Assembly (NCBI GenBank): GCA_017990305.1
Contig: JAGNOB010000173.1
Span: 1-5,169, forward strand
Direction: 5' to 3'
DNA length: 5,169 bases
From: Leucobacter sp.
GTDB taxonomy: Bacteria; Actinomycetota; Actinomycetes; Actinomycetales; Microbacteriaceae
The notes under the pieces were generated by a model. The model ran no database searches. It saw nothing but the letters and a program-made list of their open reading frames with translations, and was not told the origin of the DNA. This document shows positions 1-5,169 of the stretch, piece after piece (position 1 is the first letter of the stretch; every line of letters starts with the position of its first letter). A program made the translations under genes and the position numbers.

Positions 1-60
1 AACCGGCCCTCGCTCATCGCGACCGTGCGTGGTGTGGGATACCGGCTGACGGGCGAATAG
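1..60 (+). CDS. Response regulator, OmpR/PhoB family, C-terminal end (partial)
   Basis: Frame 1 is open from the window edge to a TAG at 58-60 and encodes 19 residues ending in the motif T-V-R-G-V-G-Y-R-L. This is the hallmark end of the winged-helix DNA-binding domain of OmpR/PhoB-type response regulators: the beta-hairpin wing with 'RGxGY' that contacts DNA next to the recognition helix. The receiver domain and most of the DNA-binding domain lie outside the window. The gene stops 3 bases before the histidine kinase, so the two form a standard regulator-kinase pair. Its likely target is the CTCAAG array at 2452-2491 (inference). The family call is firm despite the short fragment; the exact subfamily cannot be told. 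Confidence 0.9.
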   Translation, partial: NRPSLIATVRGVGYRLTGE

Positions 61-63
61 GCG

Positions 64-1470
64 ATGCGTCGGCGTCTCTTCGTGGTCTTCCTCGTGCCGA
101 TGACCATCATTCTGTTGGTGCTCGGTGGCGCATACGGTTGGAGCGCCGCCCGCACCATCCAGCAACAGGTCACGACACAGCTGCTCGCCGATCTGAGCTA
201 CTTCACGACCGGGGCCAGGCAGGCGTTGCGGGCGGCGGATCCCGCGATGATCGAGACAGAACTGCGACGCTTCGGGACGCTCTACGACGCGAAGGTCGTG
301 GTCTACGATCGCTCGGGGACAGTCTGGGCGTCGGGTGCGCGGATGCCCGAGCTCACTGAGGAGGCCACGGCTCAGCTGAGTCTCGCCCTCGCCGGTCGAC
401 GCAGTGAGCCCGTCGGTGAGTCGCTGCCGTTGAGGAGCGGCGAAACCGTCATCGTTGAGCCGGTGTTCGACGACGGCAGCGTCATCGGTGCAGTGCGAAT
501 CTCGACGAGCAACGAAGCGCCGCGCCGCGCAATCTTGACGCAGTGGAGCGTGCTCGTGCTCGTGAGCGGCCTTACTATCGTTGGGCTCATTTGGGCCGTG
601 TACCGGCTCGCGAGCTGGGTACTGAAACCACTCCACCGGCTCGACAGCGCGATGGCCGCTATCGAGCACGGCGAGATGGGAGCGCGGATCGATGACGAGA
701 CAGGCCCGCCAGAAGCCCGCCGCATGGTTCGCATGTTCAACCAGATGGCCGAGGAAATCGAGCGGGTGATGACGCGCCAACAGGAGTTTGTGATGAACGC
801 CTCGCACGAACTGCGTAACCCGCTCGGTGCGCTGCTCATGCGCGTCGAATATCTTGCGACAGGACTCGACGAGGGGTGGATCGACGACGTTGAGCACGCA
901 CGCGACGAAGGTCGGCGCATGACGCGCATCCTCGACACGCTGCTGAACGTCGCGCGCGACGGAAAGTCCGACTCCTCATTTGTCGCGGTGGACCTGTCTG
1001 AGCTTGCCGCGGACCGCGCCGCAGGATGGCACGATCGCGCGGCGGATCGCTGGGTGGTGTTCCACACCCTCACGGAGGGGCCGGTGCTCAACGCGACCGA
1101 CCGAATGGCGGTCGAGAGCGCGCTTGACGCCATCATCGACAACGCCCTGAAGTTCGCGCCACGGGGCAGCGTCATCGACCTGCGCGTCGCTGAGGCGGAC
1201 GGCTCTCACCTGATCTCGGTTCGGGATCGCGGCCGCGGGCTCGAAGCTGAGCAGCTCGAGCAGGCAACCGAACGATTCTGGCGCAGCCCGCAGGACCAAA
1301 ACGTGCCGGGGTCTGGGCTCGGGCTCGCAATCGCGGCTGACCTCATGGAAGCGCTCGGCGGCCGGATTGCTCTCAGCTCGCCCGACGGAGGCGGCCTTGA
1401 GGTGACACTCGTGTTGCCCGCGAACACGAGCAGCGAAGCCGTCGAGCTGGAGGGGGACACCGATGCGTAA
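64..1470 (+). CDS. Membrane sensor histidine kinase of a two-component system (GluK-like by context)
   Basis: This 468-residue protein autophosphorylates on histidine and passes the phosphate to the response regulator encoded just upstream. A first membrane segment lies at about residues 5-28. An extracytoplasmic sensor region of about 130 residues follows (about 30-160), then a second membrane segment (about 161-183). A HAMP linker (about 184-237) starts near the L-K-P-L motif with P189. The dimerization/phosphoacceptor domain has H248 in N-A-S-H-E-L-R-N-P. The ATPase domain shows the N box (N360 in D-N-A-L-K-F), the G1 box D388-R-G-R-G392, the F box around F405 and the G2 box G416-S-G-L-G420. 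All catalytic motifs are intact and the length is normal for the class. The ATG at 64 was chosen because it follows the regulator's stop by 3 bases and puts the first membrane segment at the N-terminus; its ribosome site is weak, suggesting translational coupling. S. coelicolor GluK is a known glutamate-sensing kinase beside gluABCD. Orthology here is inferred from context only. Confidence 0.95.
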   Translation: MRRRLFVVFLVPMTIILLVLGGAYGWSAARTIQQQVTTQLLADLSYFTTGARQALRAADPAMIETELRRFGTLYDAKVVVYDRSGTVWASGARMPELTEEATAQLSLALAGRRSEPVGESLPLRSGETVIVEPVFDDGSVIGAVRISTSNEAPRRAILTQWSVLVLVSGLTIVGLIWAVYRLASWVLKPLHRLDSAMAAIEHGEMGARIDDETGPPEARRMVRMFNQMAEEIERVMTRQQEFVMNASHELRNPLGALLMRVEYLATGLDEGWIDDVEHARDEGRRMTRILDTLLNVARDGKSDSSFVAVDLSELAADRAAGWHDRAADRWVVFHTLTEGPVLNATDRMAVESALDAIIDNALKFAPRGSVIDLRVAEADGSHLISVRDRGRGLEAEQLEQATERFWRSPQDQNVPGSGLGLAIAADLMEALGGRIALSSPDGGGLEVTLVLPANTSSEAVELEGDTDA

Positions 1471-2437
1471 CTCGATTCCGCGGGGACGGCGCACTGCGCG
1501 TGCGCTCGCGCTGTCGCTCACCGCGCTGCTCGGAACTGTCGCGCTCGCCGCGTGCGACTCCGAGATACGCGACTCGGGTAGCCACCGGATCGCCGGCGGT
1601 GCCTCGACGGGAATTTACTACTCCTACGGTGGTGCGCTCGCTGAGCACCTCCGCGACTCCGGGTTCGACATAGCTGTTGACGAGACAGGCGGCTCTGTCG
1701 ACAACCTGCTGCGGGTGGGGCGCGGCGAAGCGATTCTGGGGTTTGCCCAGGCCGACGCGGCAGCCGACGCTGTCGCCGGAGTCGGCGCGTTTGATCAGCC
1801 GCTGCCGGTGGCCGGCGTCGCACGGGTCTATGACGAGTATGTGCAGGTCGTCGTGCCCGCCGATTCCCCCGCAACGGAGATCCCTGACCTTGCTGGGCTC
1901 CGGGTATCGGTTGGGGAGGCGAACTCGGGAGTCACCGTGATCGCCGATCGCGTGCTGCGAGCTGCGGGCATCGAGCAGGGGGAGTTCGTGAGCGTCGATC
2001 TCGGCATTCTTGATTCGGCGGAGGCGCTGTCTCGCGGCGAGATTGACGCGTTCTTCTGGGTCGGGGGGATCCCCACCCCAGGGATTCACGTGCTGTCGAA
2101 GACGACGCCAGTGCGGATGCTGCCGATCCGACCCGAGACCGTCGAGAAAGTGAACTCCGGCCACGCTGGTGTGTACAGGCTCTCCGACTTCCCGCTCGGC
2201 ATCTACGGCACCGAGGCCGCCGTCGAGACAATGACCGTGCCGAACTACCTCATCACATCGGCGGATGCACCGGATCGGCTGGTCTTCGAGATGACGCAGA
2301 CGCTCTTTGATGCGCGCACCGAGATCGCGCAGTCGGTGCCCGCGGCGGCCCTGCTCGACAGGCGGCAGGCGATCTTTACGAGCCCGCTGCCGCTCCACCC
2401 CGGTGCGGCCGAGTACTACGTGCAGAGCCGCGACTAA
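1463..2437 (+). CDS. TAXI-family solute-binding lipoprotein, orphan in a two-component operon
   Basis: This 324-residue protein is a lipid-anchored extracytoplasmic binding protein of the TAXI type (TRAP-associated extracytoplasmic immunogenic). The signal peptide has a basic n-region rich in Arg, a hydrophobic core (about 14-27) and a lipobox L28-A-A-C31, with C31 as the acylated residue. TAXI hallmarks follow in order: G-G-A-S-T-G-I-Y-Y-S-Y-G-G-A-L-A at 45-60, L-G-F-A-Q-A-D-A at 92-99, F-F-W-V-G-G-I-P-T-P-G-I at 197-208, and P-L-H-P-G-A-A-E-Y-Y at 310-319 near the C-terminus. Its start overlaps the kinase end by 8 bases, with a strong ribosome site GGAGGGGG at 1449-1456. TAXI proteins normally feed TRAP transporters with fused DctQM membrane subunits, and characterized members bind glutamate or related acids. 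No membrane subunit is visible here; the next genes form an ABC importer. A co-sensor role with the kinase is inferred. Family assignment is confident, ligand is not shown. Confidence 0.9.
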   Translation: MRNSIPRGRRTARALALSLTALLGTVALAACDSEIRDSGSHRIAGGASTGIYYSYGGALAEHLRDSGFDIAVDETGGSVDNLLRVGRGEAILGFAQADAAADAVAGVGAFDQPLPVAGVARVYDEYVQVVVPADSPATEIPDLAGLRVSVGEANSGVTVIADRVLRAAGIEQGEFVSVDLGILDSAEALSRGEIDAFFWVGGIPTPGIHVLSKTTPVRMLPIRPETVEKVNSGHAGVYRLSDFPLGIYGTEAAVETMTVPNYLITSADAPDRLVFEMTQTLFDARTEIAQSVPAAALLDRRQAIFTSPLPLHPGAAEYYVQSRD

Positions 2438-2451
2438 CCGTCGTACTGAAC

Positions 2452-2491
2452 CTCAAGAAAAGCTCAAGGCGAGGCTCAAGAAAGCCTCAAT
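2452..2491 (+). promoter_or_regulatory. Probable response-regulator operator: four phased CTCAAG direct repeats
   Basis: CTCAAG occurs at 2452-2457, 2463-2468 and 2475-2480, and CTCAAT at 2486-2491. Start-to-start steps are 11, 12 and 11 bases, about one helical turn each, so all four lie on the same DNA face. OmpR/PhoB-family regulators bind as head-to-tail dimers to direct repeats with 11-base steps, so this reads as two tandem dimer sites. The array lies just upstream of the likely gluA promoter and downstream of the operon encoding such a regulator. The repeats are seen directly; the identity of the bound protein is inferred. Confidence 0.75.
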
Positions 2492-2495
2492 GCCC

Positions 2496-2525
2496 GTGAC
2501 TTCGGAGGTTGATCCTCACTAGCGT
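2496..2525 (+). promoter_or_regulatory. Candidate gluA promoter
   Basis: A -35-like GTGACT (2496-2501; four of six match TTGACA) is followed after 18 bases by TAGCGT (2520-2525), which fits the actinobacterial TANNNT -10 pattern. The operator array ends five bases upstream of the -35 box, a position suited to an activator touching RNA polymerase. Transcription would start near 2532, giving a leader of about 110 bases before gluA. A weak -35 with activator sites next to it suits positive control. This is assigned by eye; the -10 match alone is low in information. Confidence 0.5.
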
Positions 2526-2535
2526 GTTGCTGATC

Positions 2536-2571
2536 GGTTCAAGGACGAGCATTTCAAGCGCTCCTCGAACC
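2536..2571 (+). other. Possible stem-loop in the gluA 5' leader
   Basis: GGTTC (2536-2540) pairs with GAACC (2567-2571). Inside it, GACGAGC (2544-2550) pairs with GCTCCTC (2560-2566) with one C-C mismatch. A three-base bulge (2541-2543) sits between the two helices and the loop is nine bases (2551-2559). It would lie right at the start of the predicted transcript and could protect the 5' end or affect expression. No T-tract follows and it matches no riboswitch class I recognise. It could be chance. Confidence 0.3.
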
Positions 2572-2626
2572 AGGCAACCCAAGCAGTGTGCCGACGCAGC
2601 GCAGCCCGCGCTCGCGGTCAGGATCC

Positions 2627-2634
2627 AAAGGTGG
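2627..2634 (+). promoter_or_regulatory. gluA ribosome binding site
   Basis: AAAGGTGG lies 7 bases before the ATG at 2642, a close match to the anti-Shine-Dalgarno sequence at normal spacing. It supports that ATG as the gluA start, and no other good start lies upstream in frame. Confidence 0.75.
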
Positions 2635-2641
2635 AACATAG

Positions 2642-3388
2642 ATGAGTGCGAGCGAACCGCTGGTCGTCGTCGAGAACGTGCAGAAGCACTACGGTGACTT
2701 CCAGGCGCTGACTGACGTGAATCTCACGGTCGACCGCGGCGAGGTAGTCGTCGTAATCGGGCCGTCCGGCTCAGGCAAGTCGACACTGTGCCGCTCGATC
2801 AACCGCCTCGAGACCATCACGAGCGGCTCGATCCGCATCGATGGCAAGGAGCTGCCGGCAGAGGGCAAGGGGCTCGCGAAGCTCCGTGCCGAGGTCGGCA
2901 TGGTGTTCCAGTCGTTCAACCTGTTTGCGCACCTCACGATCCTCGAGAACGTCACGCTCGGCCCCATCAAGGTGCTCGGCAAGTCGAAGGCCGAAGCGCA
3001 GAAGGAAGCCATGGAGCTCCTCACGCGAGTCGGCGTTGAGAAGCAAGCCTCGAAGCTTCCCGCCCAGCTCTCGGGCGGGCAGCAGCAGCGCGTCGCTATC
3101 GCACGCGCCCTCGCGATGAAGCCGAAGGTCATGCTCTTCGACGAGCCAACAAGCGCTCTCGACCCGGAGATGATCAACGAGGTGCTCGACGTGATGGTCG
3201 GCCTTGCCAAAGAGGGCATGACGATGGTCGTTGTCACCCACGAGATGGGCTTCGCCCGCAAAGCTGCTGACCGCGTCGTGTTCATGGCAGACGGGCGCAT
3301 CATCGAATCTGCGACCCCCGATGAATTCTTTACGAACCCGAAGAGTGACCGAGCTAAGGACTTCCTGTCCAAGCTCATCACGAACTAA
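2642..3388 (+). CDS. gluA: Glutamate-type amino-acid ABC importer ATPase GluA
   Basis: This 248-residue protein is the nucleotide-binding subunit of a polar amino-acid importer. It works as a dimer on the cytoplasmic side of the permeases and couples ATP hydrolysis to uptake. All ABC motifs are intact: A-loop Y17, Walker A G40-P-S-G-S-G-K-S-T48, Q-loop Q90 in V-F-Q-S-F-N-L-F, signature L143-S-G-G-Q-Q-Q-R150, Walker B with D167-E168, D-loop S171-A-L-D174 and switch H200. The length, [10 protein letters not shown] and the P-x-x-F-F-T-N-P tail are typical of the HisP/GlnQ/GluA family. It is first in the operon, preceded by the operator and promoter region and followed by the binding protein and permeases in the gluABCD order known from Corynebacterium and Streptomyces. 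Glutamate as substrate is inferred from operon order and protein resemblance; glutamine or aspartate is possible. Confidence 0.93.
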   Translation: MSASEPLVVVENVQKHYGDFQALTDVNLTVDRGEVVVVIGPSGSGKSTLCRSINRLETITSGSIRIDGKELPAEGKGLAKLRAEVGMVFQSFNLFAHLTILENVTLGPIKVLGKSKAEAQKEAMELLTRVGVEKQASKLPAQLSGGQQQRVAIARALAMKPKVMLFDEPTSALDPEMINEVLDVMVGLAKEGMTMVVVTHEMGFARKAADRVVFMADGRIIESATPDEFFTNPKSDRAKDFLSKLITN

Positions 3389-3405
3389 ACCGACGGGAAG
3401 CCCGC

Positions 3406-3420
3406 ACCGGGCAGCCCGGT
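3406..3420 (+). other. Short hairpin in the gluA-gluB gap
   Basis: ACCGGG (3406-3411) and CCCGGT (3415-3420) form a perfect 6-base-pair GC-rich stem with a three-base CAG loop. It sits in the 53-base gap just before the gluB ribosome site and has no T-tract, so it is unlikely to terminate transcription. It may shield the 5' side of gluB mRNA after processing, as seen in other operons where the binding protein is made in excess (inference). Confidence 0.4.
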
Positions 3421-3441
3421 CCCAACCGAAAGGAACGCATC

Positions 3442-4356
3442 ATGCGATTCAAGAAAGCTCTGGCCACCGTCGGCCTCGTAGCAGCGGCCGCACTGGCGCT
3501 CACTGGCTGCAACAGCGGCAGCCCCGCAGCCCCCGAGGGTGAAGGCGGCGACACCGCTCCCGCAGCATCGGGTACCCCCTGGACCGTCGCTGAGGGCTTC
3601 ACGCTCGAAGGCAGCCCGACGTTCGACAAGATCCAGGAGCGCGGCAAGGTCGTCATCGGCGTCAAGGAAGACCAGCCCGGCCTCGGGTACTACGACAACG
3701 TGACCCAGGAGCGGAGCGGCTTCGACGTCGACATCGCGCGCTGGATCGCTGCCTCGGTCGGCCTCGACGAGGACAAGATCGAGTACAAGGCGATCGCCTC
3801 CGCGAACCGCGAGCAGGCAATCGTGAACGGTGACGTCGACTACTACGTCGGCACCTACTCGATCAACGACAAGCGCAAGACCGAGATCGACTTCGCCGGC
3901 CCCTACTTCATCACCGGCCAGGGTCTGCTCGTGCGTTCTGATGACACTGACTACCAGAAGCTCGAGGATCTGAACGGGAAGACCGTCTGCTCGGCGACTG
4001 GCTCGACCCCGATCCAGAACATCAAGGAAAACTTCAAGGAGATCAAGCCGCAGGAGTTTGACCTCTACTCGGCCTGCGTCGAGAACCTTGTGAACGGCCA
4101 GGTCGACGCGGTCACCACCGACCAGGCGATCCTCATCGGCTACGCCGCCCAGCAGCCTGACGACCTCAAGGTCACCAGCGGCCCGGTCTTCACCGAGGAG
4201 CAGTACGGCGTCGGTCTCGCAAAGGGCGACGACGCGTTCCGCGCACACATCAACGAGCTCTTCACTGATGGCGGCGACGTCTGGCAGAAGATCTTTGACA
4301 ACAACCTCGGCGACTCGGGCATCAAGGTCGACCAGCCCGAGGTTGACGCGTACTAA
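3442..4356 (+). CDS. gluB: Glutamate-type ABC importer substrate-binding lipoprotein GluB
   Basis: This 304-residue lipoprotein captures the amino acid outside the membrane and delivers it to the GluCD permease. The signal peptide has K-K at 4-5, a hydrophobic core and lipobox L20-T-G-C23, so C23 would be lipidated. A flexible Gly/Ala/Pro/Ser-rich linker (about 24-46) precedes the type-3 (SBP_bac_3) binding fold. Family marks are G93-F-D-V-D-I at 93-98 and the stretch from T138 to F156, where T138, S140 and R145 align by pattern with the ligand-binding Ser/Ser/Arg of HisJ. D227 in T-T-D-Q matches the ligand-amine Asp. C183 and C212 may form a disulfide. The ribosome site GAAAGGA (3428-3434) lies 7 bases before the ATG. 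The gene follows gluA by 53 bases and is flanked by hairpins on both sides. The family is firm; glutamate specificity is inferred. Confidence 0.93.
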   Translation: MRFKKALATVGLVAAAALALTGCNSGSPAAPEGEGGDTAPAASGTPWTVAEGFTLEGSPTFDKIQERGKVVIGVKEDQPGLGYYDNVTQERSGFDVDIARWIAASVGLDEDKIEYKAIASANREQAIVNGDVDYYVGTYSINDKRKTEIDFAGPYFITGQGLLVRSDDTDYQKLEDLNGKTVCSATGSTPIQNIKENFKEIKPQEFDLYSACVENLVNGQVDAVTTDQAILIGYAAQQPDDLKVTSGPVFTEEQYGVGLAKGDDAFRAHINELFTDGGDVWQKIFDNNLGDSGIKVDQPEVDAY

Positions 4357-4366
4357 CCCGCGGTAG

Positions 4367-4384
4367 GCGCGCTTTCGGGCGCGC
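4367..4384 (+). other. GC-rich hairpin 1 in the gluB-gluC gap
   Basis: GCGCGC (4367-4372) pairs with GCGCGC (4379-4384) around the six-base loop TTTCGG, starting 10 bases after the gluB stop. There is no T-tract. Together with the stronger hairpin downstream, it would block 3'-to-5' RNA decay into gluB. Repetitive GC sequence makes alternative pairings likely. Confidence 0.45.
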
Positions 4385-4397
4385 GCTCTGCACAAGA

Positions 4398-4426
4398 GTT
4401 CGGGGGCGGCCAGCCCGCCCCCGAAC
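4398..4426 (+). terminator. Strong hairpin between gluB and gluC, likely partial terminator or mRNA stabilizer
   Basis: Bases 4398-4409 and 4415-4426 form a perfect 12-base-pair inverted repeat (GTTCGGGGGCGG on the left arm) with the five-base loop CCAGC. The sequence after it is GCTCTCTTCAT, pyrimidine-rich but with no run of T, so full termination is doubtful. Because gluC follows only 24 bases later without an obvious promoter of its own, read-through must occur. The expected effect is more gluB than gluCD transcript. The pairing is seen directly; the role is inferred from similar binding-protein operons. Confidence 0.6.
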
Positions 4427-4450
4427 GCTCTCTTCATAGAAGGAAGACGA

Positions 4451-5107
4451 ATGGACGTCATCTTCGGGAACCTCGATCTCTGGGGGATCGCGATCAGGAA
4501 CACGCTGCTCGTGTTCGCAGCCGGCGGGGTCATCGCGCTTGTGCTCGGCCTGGTCGTCGGCGCGATGCGTGTGTCGCCCGTGCCCATCGCGCGCGGCGTT
4601 GGAACCGTGTACGTGAACATCATCCGTAACACCCCGCTGACGCTCGTGTTCTTCTTCTTCGTGCTCGGCTACCCCGCACTGGGCTTCGGCCGCATGAATC
4701 TCACGGTGCTCGGCATCGCCGCGATCGGCGTCTACACCGCCACCTACGTCGCCGAGGTCATTCGGGCAGGCATCAACACCGTTCCCGTCGGCCAGGCGGA
4801 GGCCGCACGCGCGATCGGGCTGCCGTTTGGGCAGGTCATGACGAGCGTCGTGCTGCCCCAGGCGTTCCGCTCGGTCGTGCCACCGATGATGAGCGTGTTC
4901 ATCGCTCTCCTCAAGAACACCACAGTCGCAGCCGGCTTCTCGATCGCCGAGCTCGCCCAGCTCCGCGCAGCAATCAACGACTCGGGCGACCGGCCGGGCA
5001 GCCCGATGGAGGTTCTCCTCTGGGTCGCCGCGGTGTTCATCGTCCTGGTGATGCTGCTGAGCCTCATACAGAACCGGCTCGAGAAGAAATGGAGGATCGC
5101 GCGATGA
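4451..5107 (+). CDS. gluC: Glutamate-type amino-acid ABC importer permease GluC
   Basis: This 218-residue inner-membrane permease forms half of the transport channel with GluD. The hydrophobic segments suggest five membrane spans, at roughly 14-38, 61-78, 84-106, 143-165 and 187-207. R-N-T-P-L-T-L at 59-65 is the typical HisM/GlnP-family motif near the second span. The EAA loop that docks on the ATPase is at about 113-136: G-Q-A-E-A-A-R-A-I-G-L-P, then V-L-P at 134-136. The length is usual for amino-acid permeases of this class. The start is set by an AGAAGGAAG purine-rich ribosome site (4438-4446) and by the family-typical N-terminus. The gene lies 94 bases after gluB, past two hairpins, and its stop overlaps the gluD start (ATGA). 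It is complete, with no sign of disruption. Confidence 0.92.
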   Translation: MDVIFGNLDLWGIAIRNTLLVFAAGGVIALVLGLVVGAMRVSPVPIARGVGTVYVNIIRNTPLTLVFFFFVLGYPALGFGRMNLTVLGIAAIGVYTATYVAEVIRAGINTVPVGQAEAARAIGLPFGQVMTSVVLPQAFRSVVPPMMSVFIALLKNTTVAAGFSIAELAQLRAAINDSGDRPGSPMEVLLWVAAVFIVLVMLLSLIQNRLEKKWRIAR

Positions 5108-5169
5108 CCACCTCAGTGCTCTACGACGTTCCCGGCCCGAAGGCGATCCTGCGCAACCGCGTACTCGCG
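5104..5169 (+). CDS. gluD: Second permease subunit GluD, N-terminal fragment (cut by window end)
   Basis: An ATG at 5104 overlaps the gluC stop in the ATGA arrangement and opens a frame that runs to the window edge, giving 22 residues. A GGAGG ribosome site at 5091-5095 lies 8 bases before it. The start M-T-T-S-V-L-Y-D-V-P-G-P-K-A resembles the cytoplasmic N-terminus of actinobacterial GluD proteins, which carry an L-Y-D-x-P-G-P stretch before the first membrane span. It would pair with GluC to form the channel. The identity rests on this short motif plus operon position; no membrane span is visible yet. Confidence 0.82.
   Translation, partial: MTTSVLYDVPGPKAILRNRVLA

Noticed and set aside
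372..1175. Open frame on the - strand (267 codons) opposite the kinase
   Set aside because: Ser/Arg-rich low-complexity translation without domain signals, covering the intact kinase HAMP and phosphoacceptor regions.
1463..1560. Twin-arginine (Tat) export signal on the TAXI lipoprotein
   Set aside because: There is an R-R pair near the start but the remaining Tat consensus positions are not met; a general secretory lipoprotein signal is sufficient.
1373..2398. Long open frame on the - strand (341 codons) opposite the TAXI gene
   Set aside because: Arg-rich translation with no family resemblance, lying opposite a gene with conserved TAXI motifs; a GC-bias shadow.
2471..2488. GAGGCT/AGCCTC inverted repeat as a terminator for the TAXI gene
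   Set aside because: Only a 6-base-pair stem with no T-tract. Its arms fall within the CTCAAG repeats, whose phasing explains the sequence better. No convincing terminator for the upstream operon was found, so read-through into gluA is possible.
2452..2491. CRISPR or satellite array
   Set aside because: The repeat unit is only six conserved bases in 11-12-base steps with four copies, far too short for CRISPR and well explained as an operator.
2509..2697. Small + strand ORF starting at TTG 2509 in the gluA leader, overlapping gluA
   Set aside because: The GGAGG at 2504-2508 touches the TTG without proper spacing, the start lies upstream of the predicted transcript start, and the frame overlaps gluA with no domain signal.
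3385..4632. Long open frame on the - strand (415 codons) opposite gluB
   Set aside because: It is antisense to a clear gluB with full family motifs, its translation shows no recognisable domain, and long antisense frames are common in high-GC DNA.
2642..5169. Mobile element or horizontal transfer signs in the importer region
   Set aside because: No transposase, terminal repeats, tRNA or composition break was seen; gene order is the usual conserved gluABCD.

Overview
The window comes from a high-GC Gram-positive bacterium. Codon third positions are strongly GC-biased, there are two lipoproteins with actinobacterial-style signal peptides, and the likely promoter has a TANNNT-type -10 box. Gene content and order match the glutamate uptake operon gluABCD of Actinomycetes. 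The protein style fits Micrococcales (perhaps Microbacteriaceae), but that is an impression, not a test. All genes lie on the + strand.

Left part (1-2437): the last 19 codons of an OmpR/PhoB-type response regulator, a complete membrane histidine kinase (64-1470), and a TAXI-family solute-binding lipoprotein (1463-2437). The three are tightly packed: a 3-base gap, then an 8-base overlap. They look like one sensory transcription unit. No TRAP transporter membrane subunit follows the TAXI gene, so here it may serve sensing rather than transport.

Middle (2438-2641): a 204-base control region. It holds four CTCAAG/CTCAAT hexamers at 11-, 12- and 11-base steps. These end five bases before a plausible -35 box, which is followed by a TANNNT -10 box. 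This is the layout expected for an OmpR/PhoB-family activator binding as tandem dimers. A roughly 110-base 5' leader with a possible stem-loop leads to gluA.

Right part (2642-5169): gluA (ATPase), gluB (binding lipoprotein), gluC (permease) and the first 22 codons of gluD (second permease, cut by the window end). Hairpins in the gluA-gluB and gluB-gluC gaps probably set relative mRNA levels of the subunits. gluC and gluD overlap by 4 bases.

Working model: the kinase and its regulator, perhaps with the TAXI lipoprotein as an extracytoplasmic ligand sensor, control the adjacent amino-acid ABC importer through the CTCAAG array. A related arrangement is known from Streptomyces coelicolor, where GluR-GluK senses glutamate and controls gluABCD. 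The TAXI lipoprotein inside the sensory unit and the operator array are the parts most worth testing.
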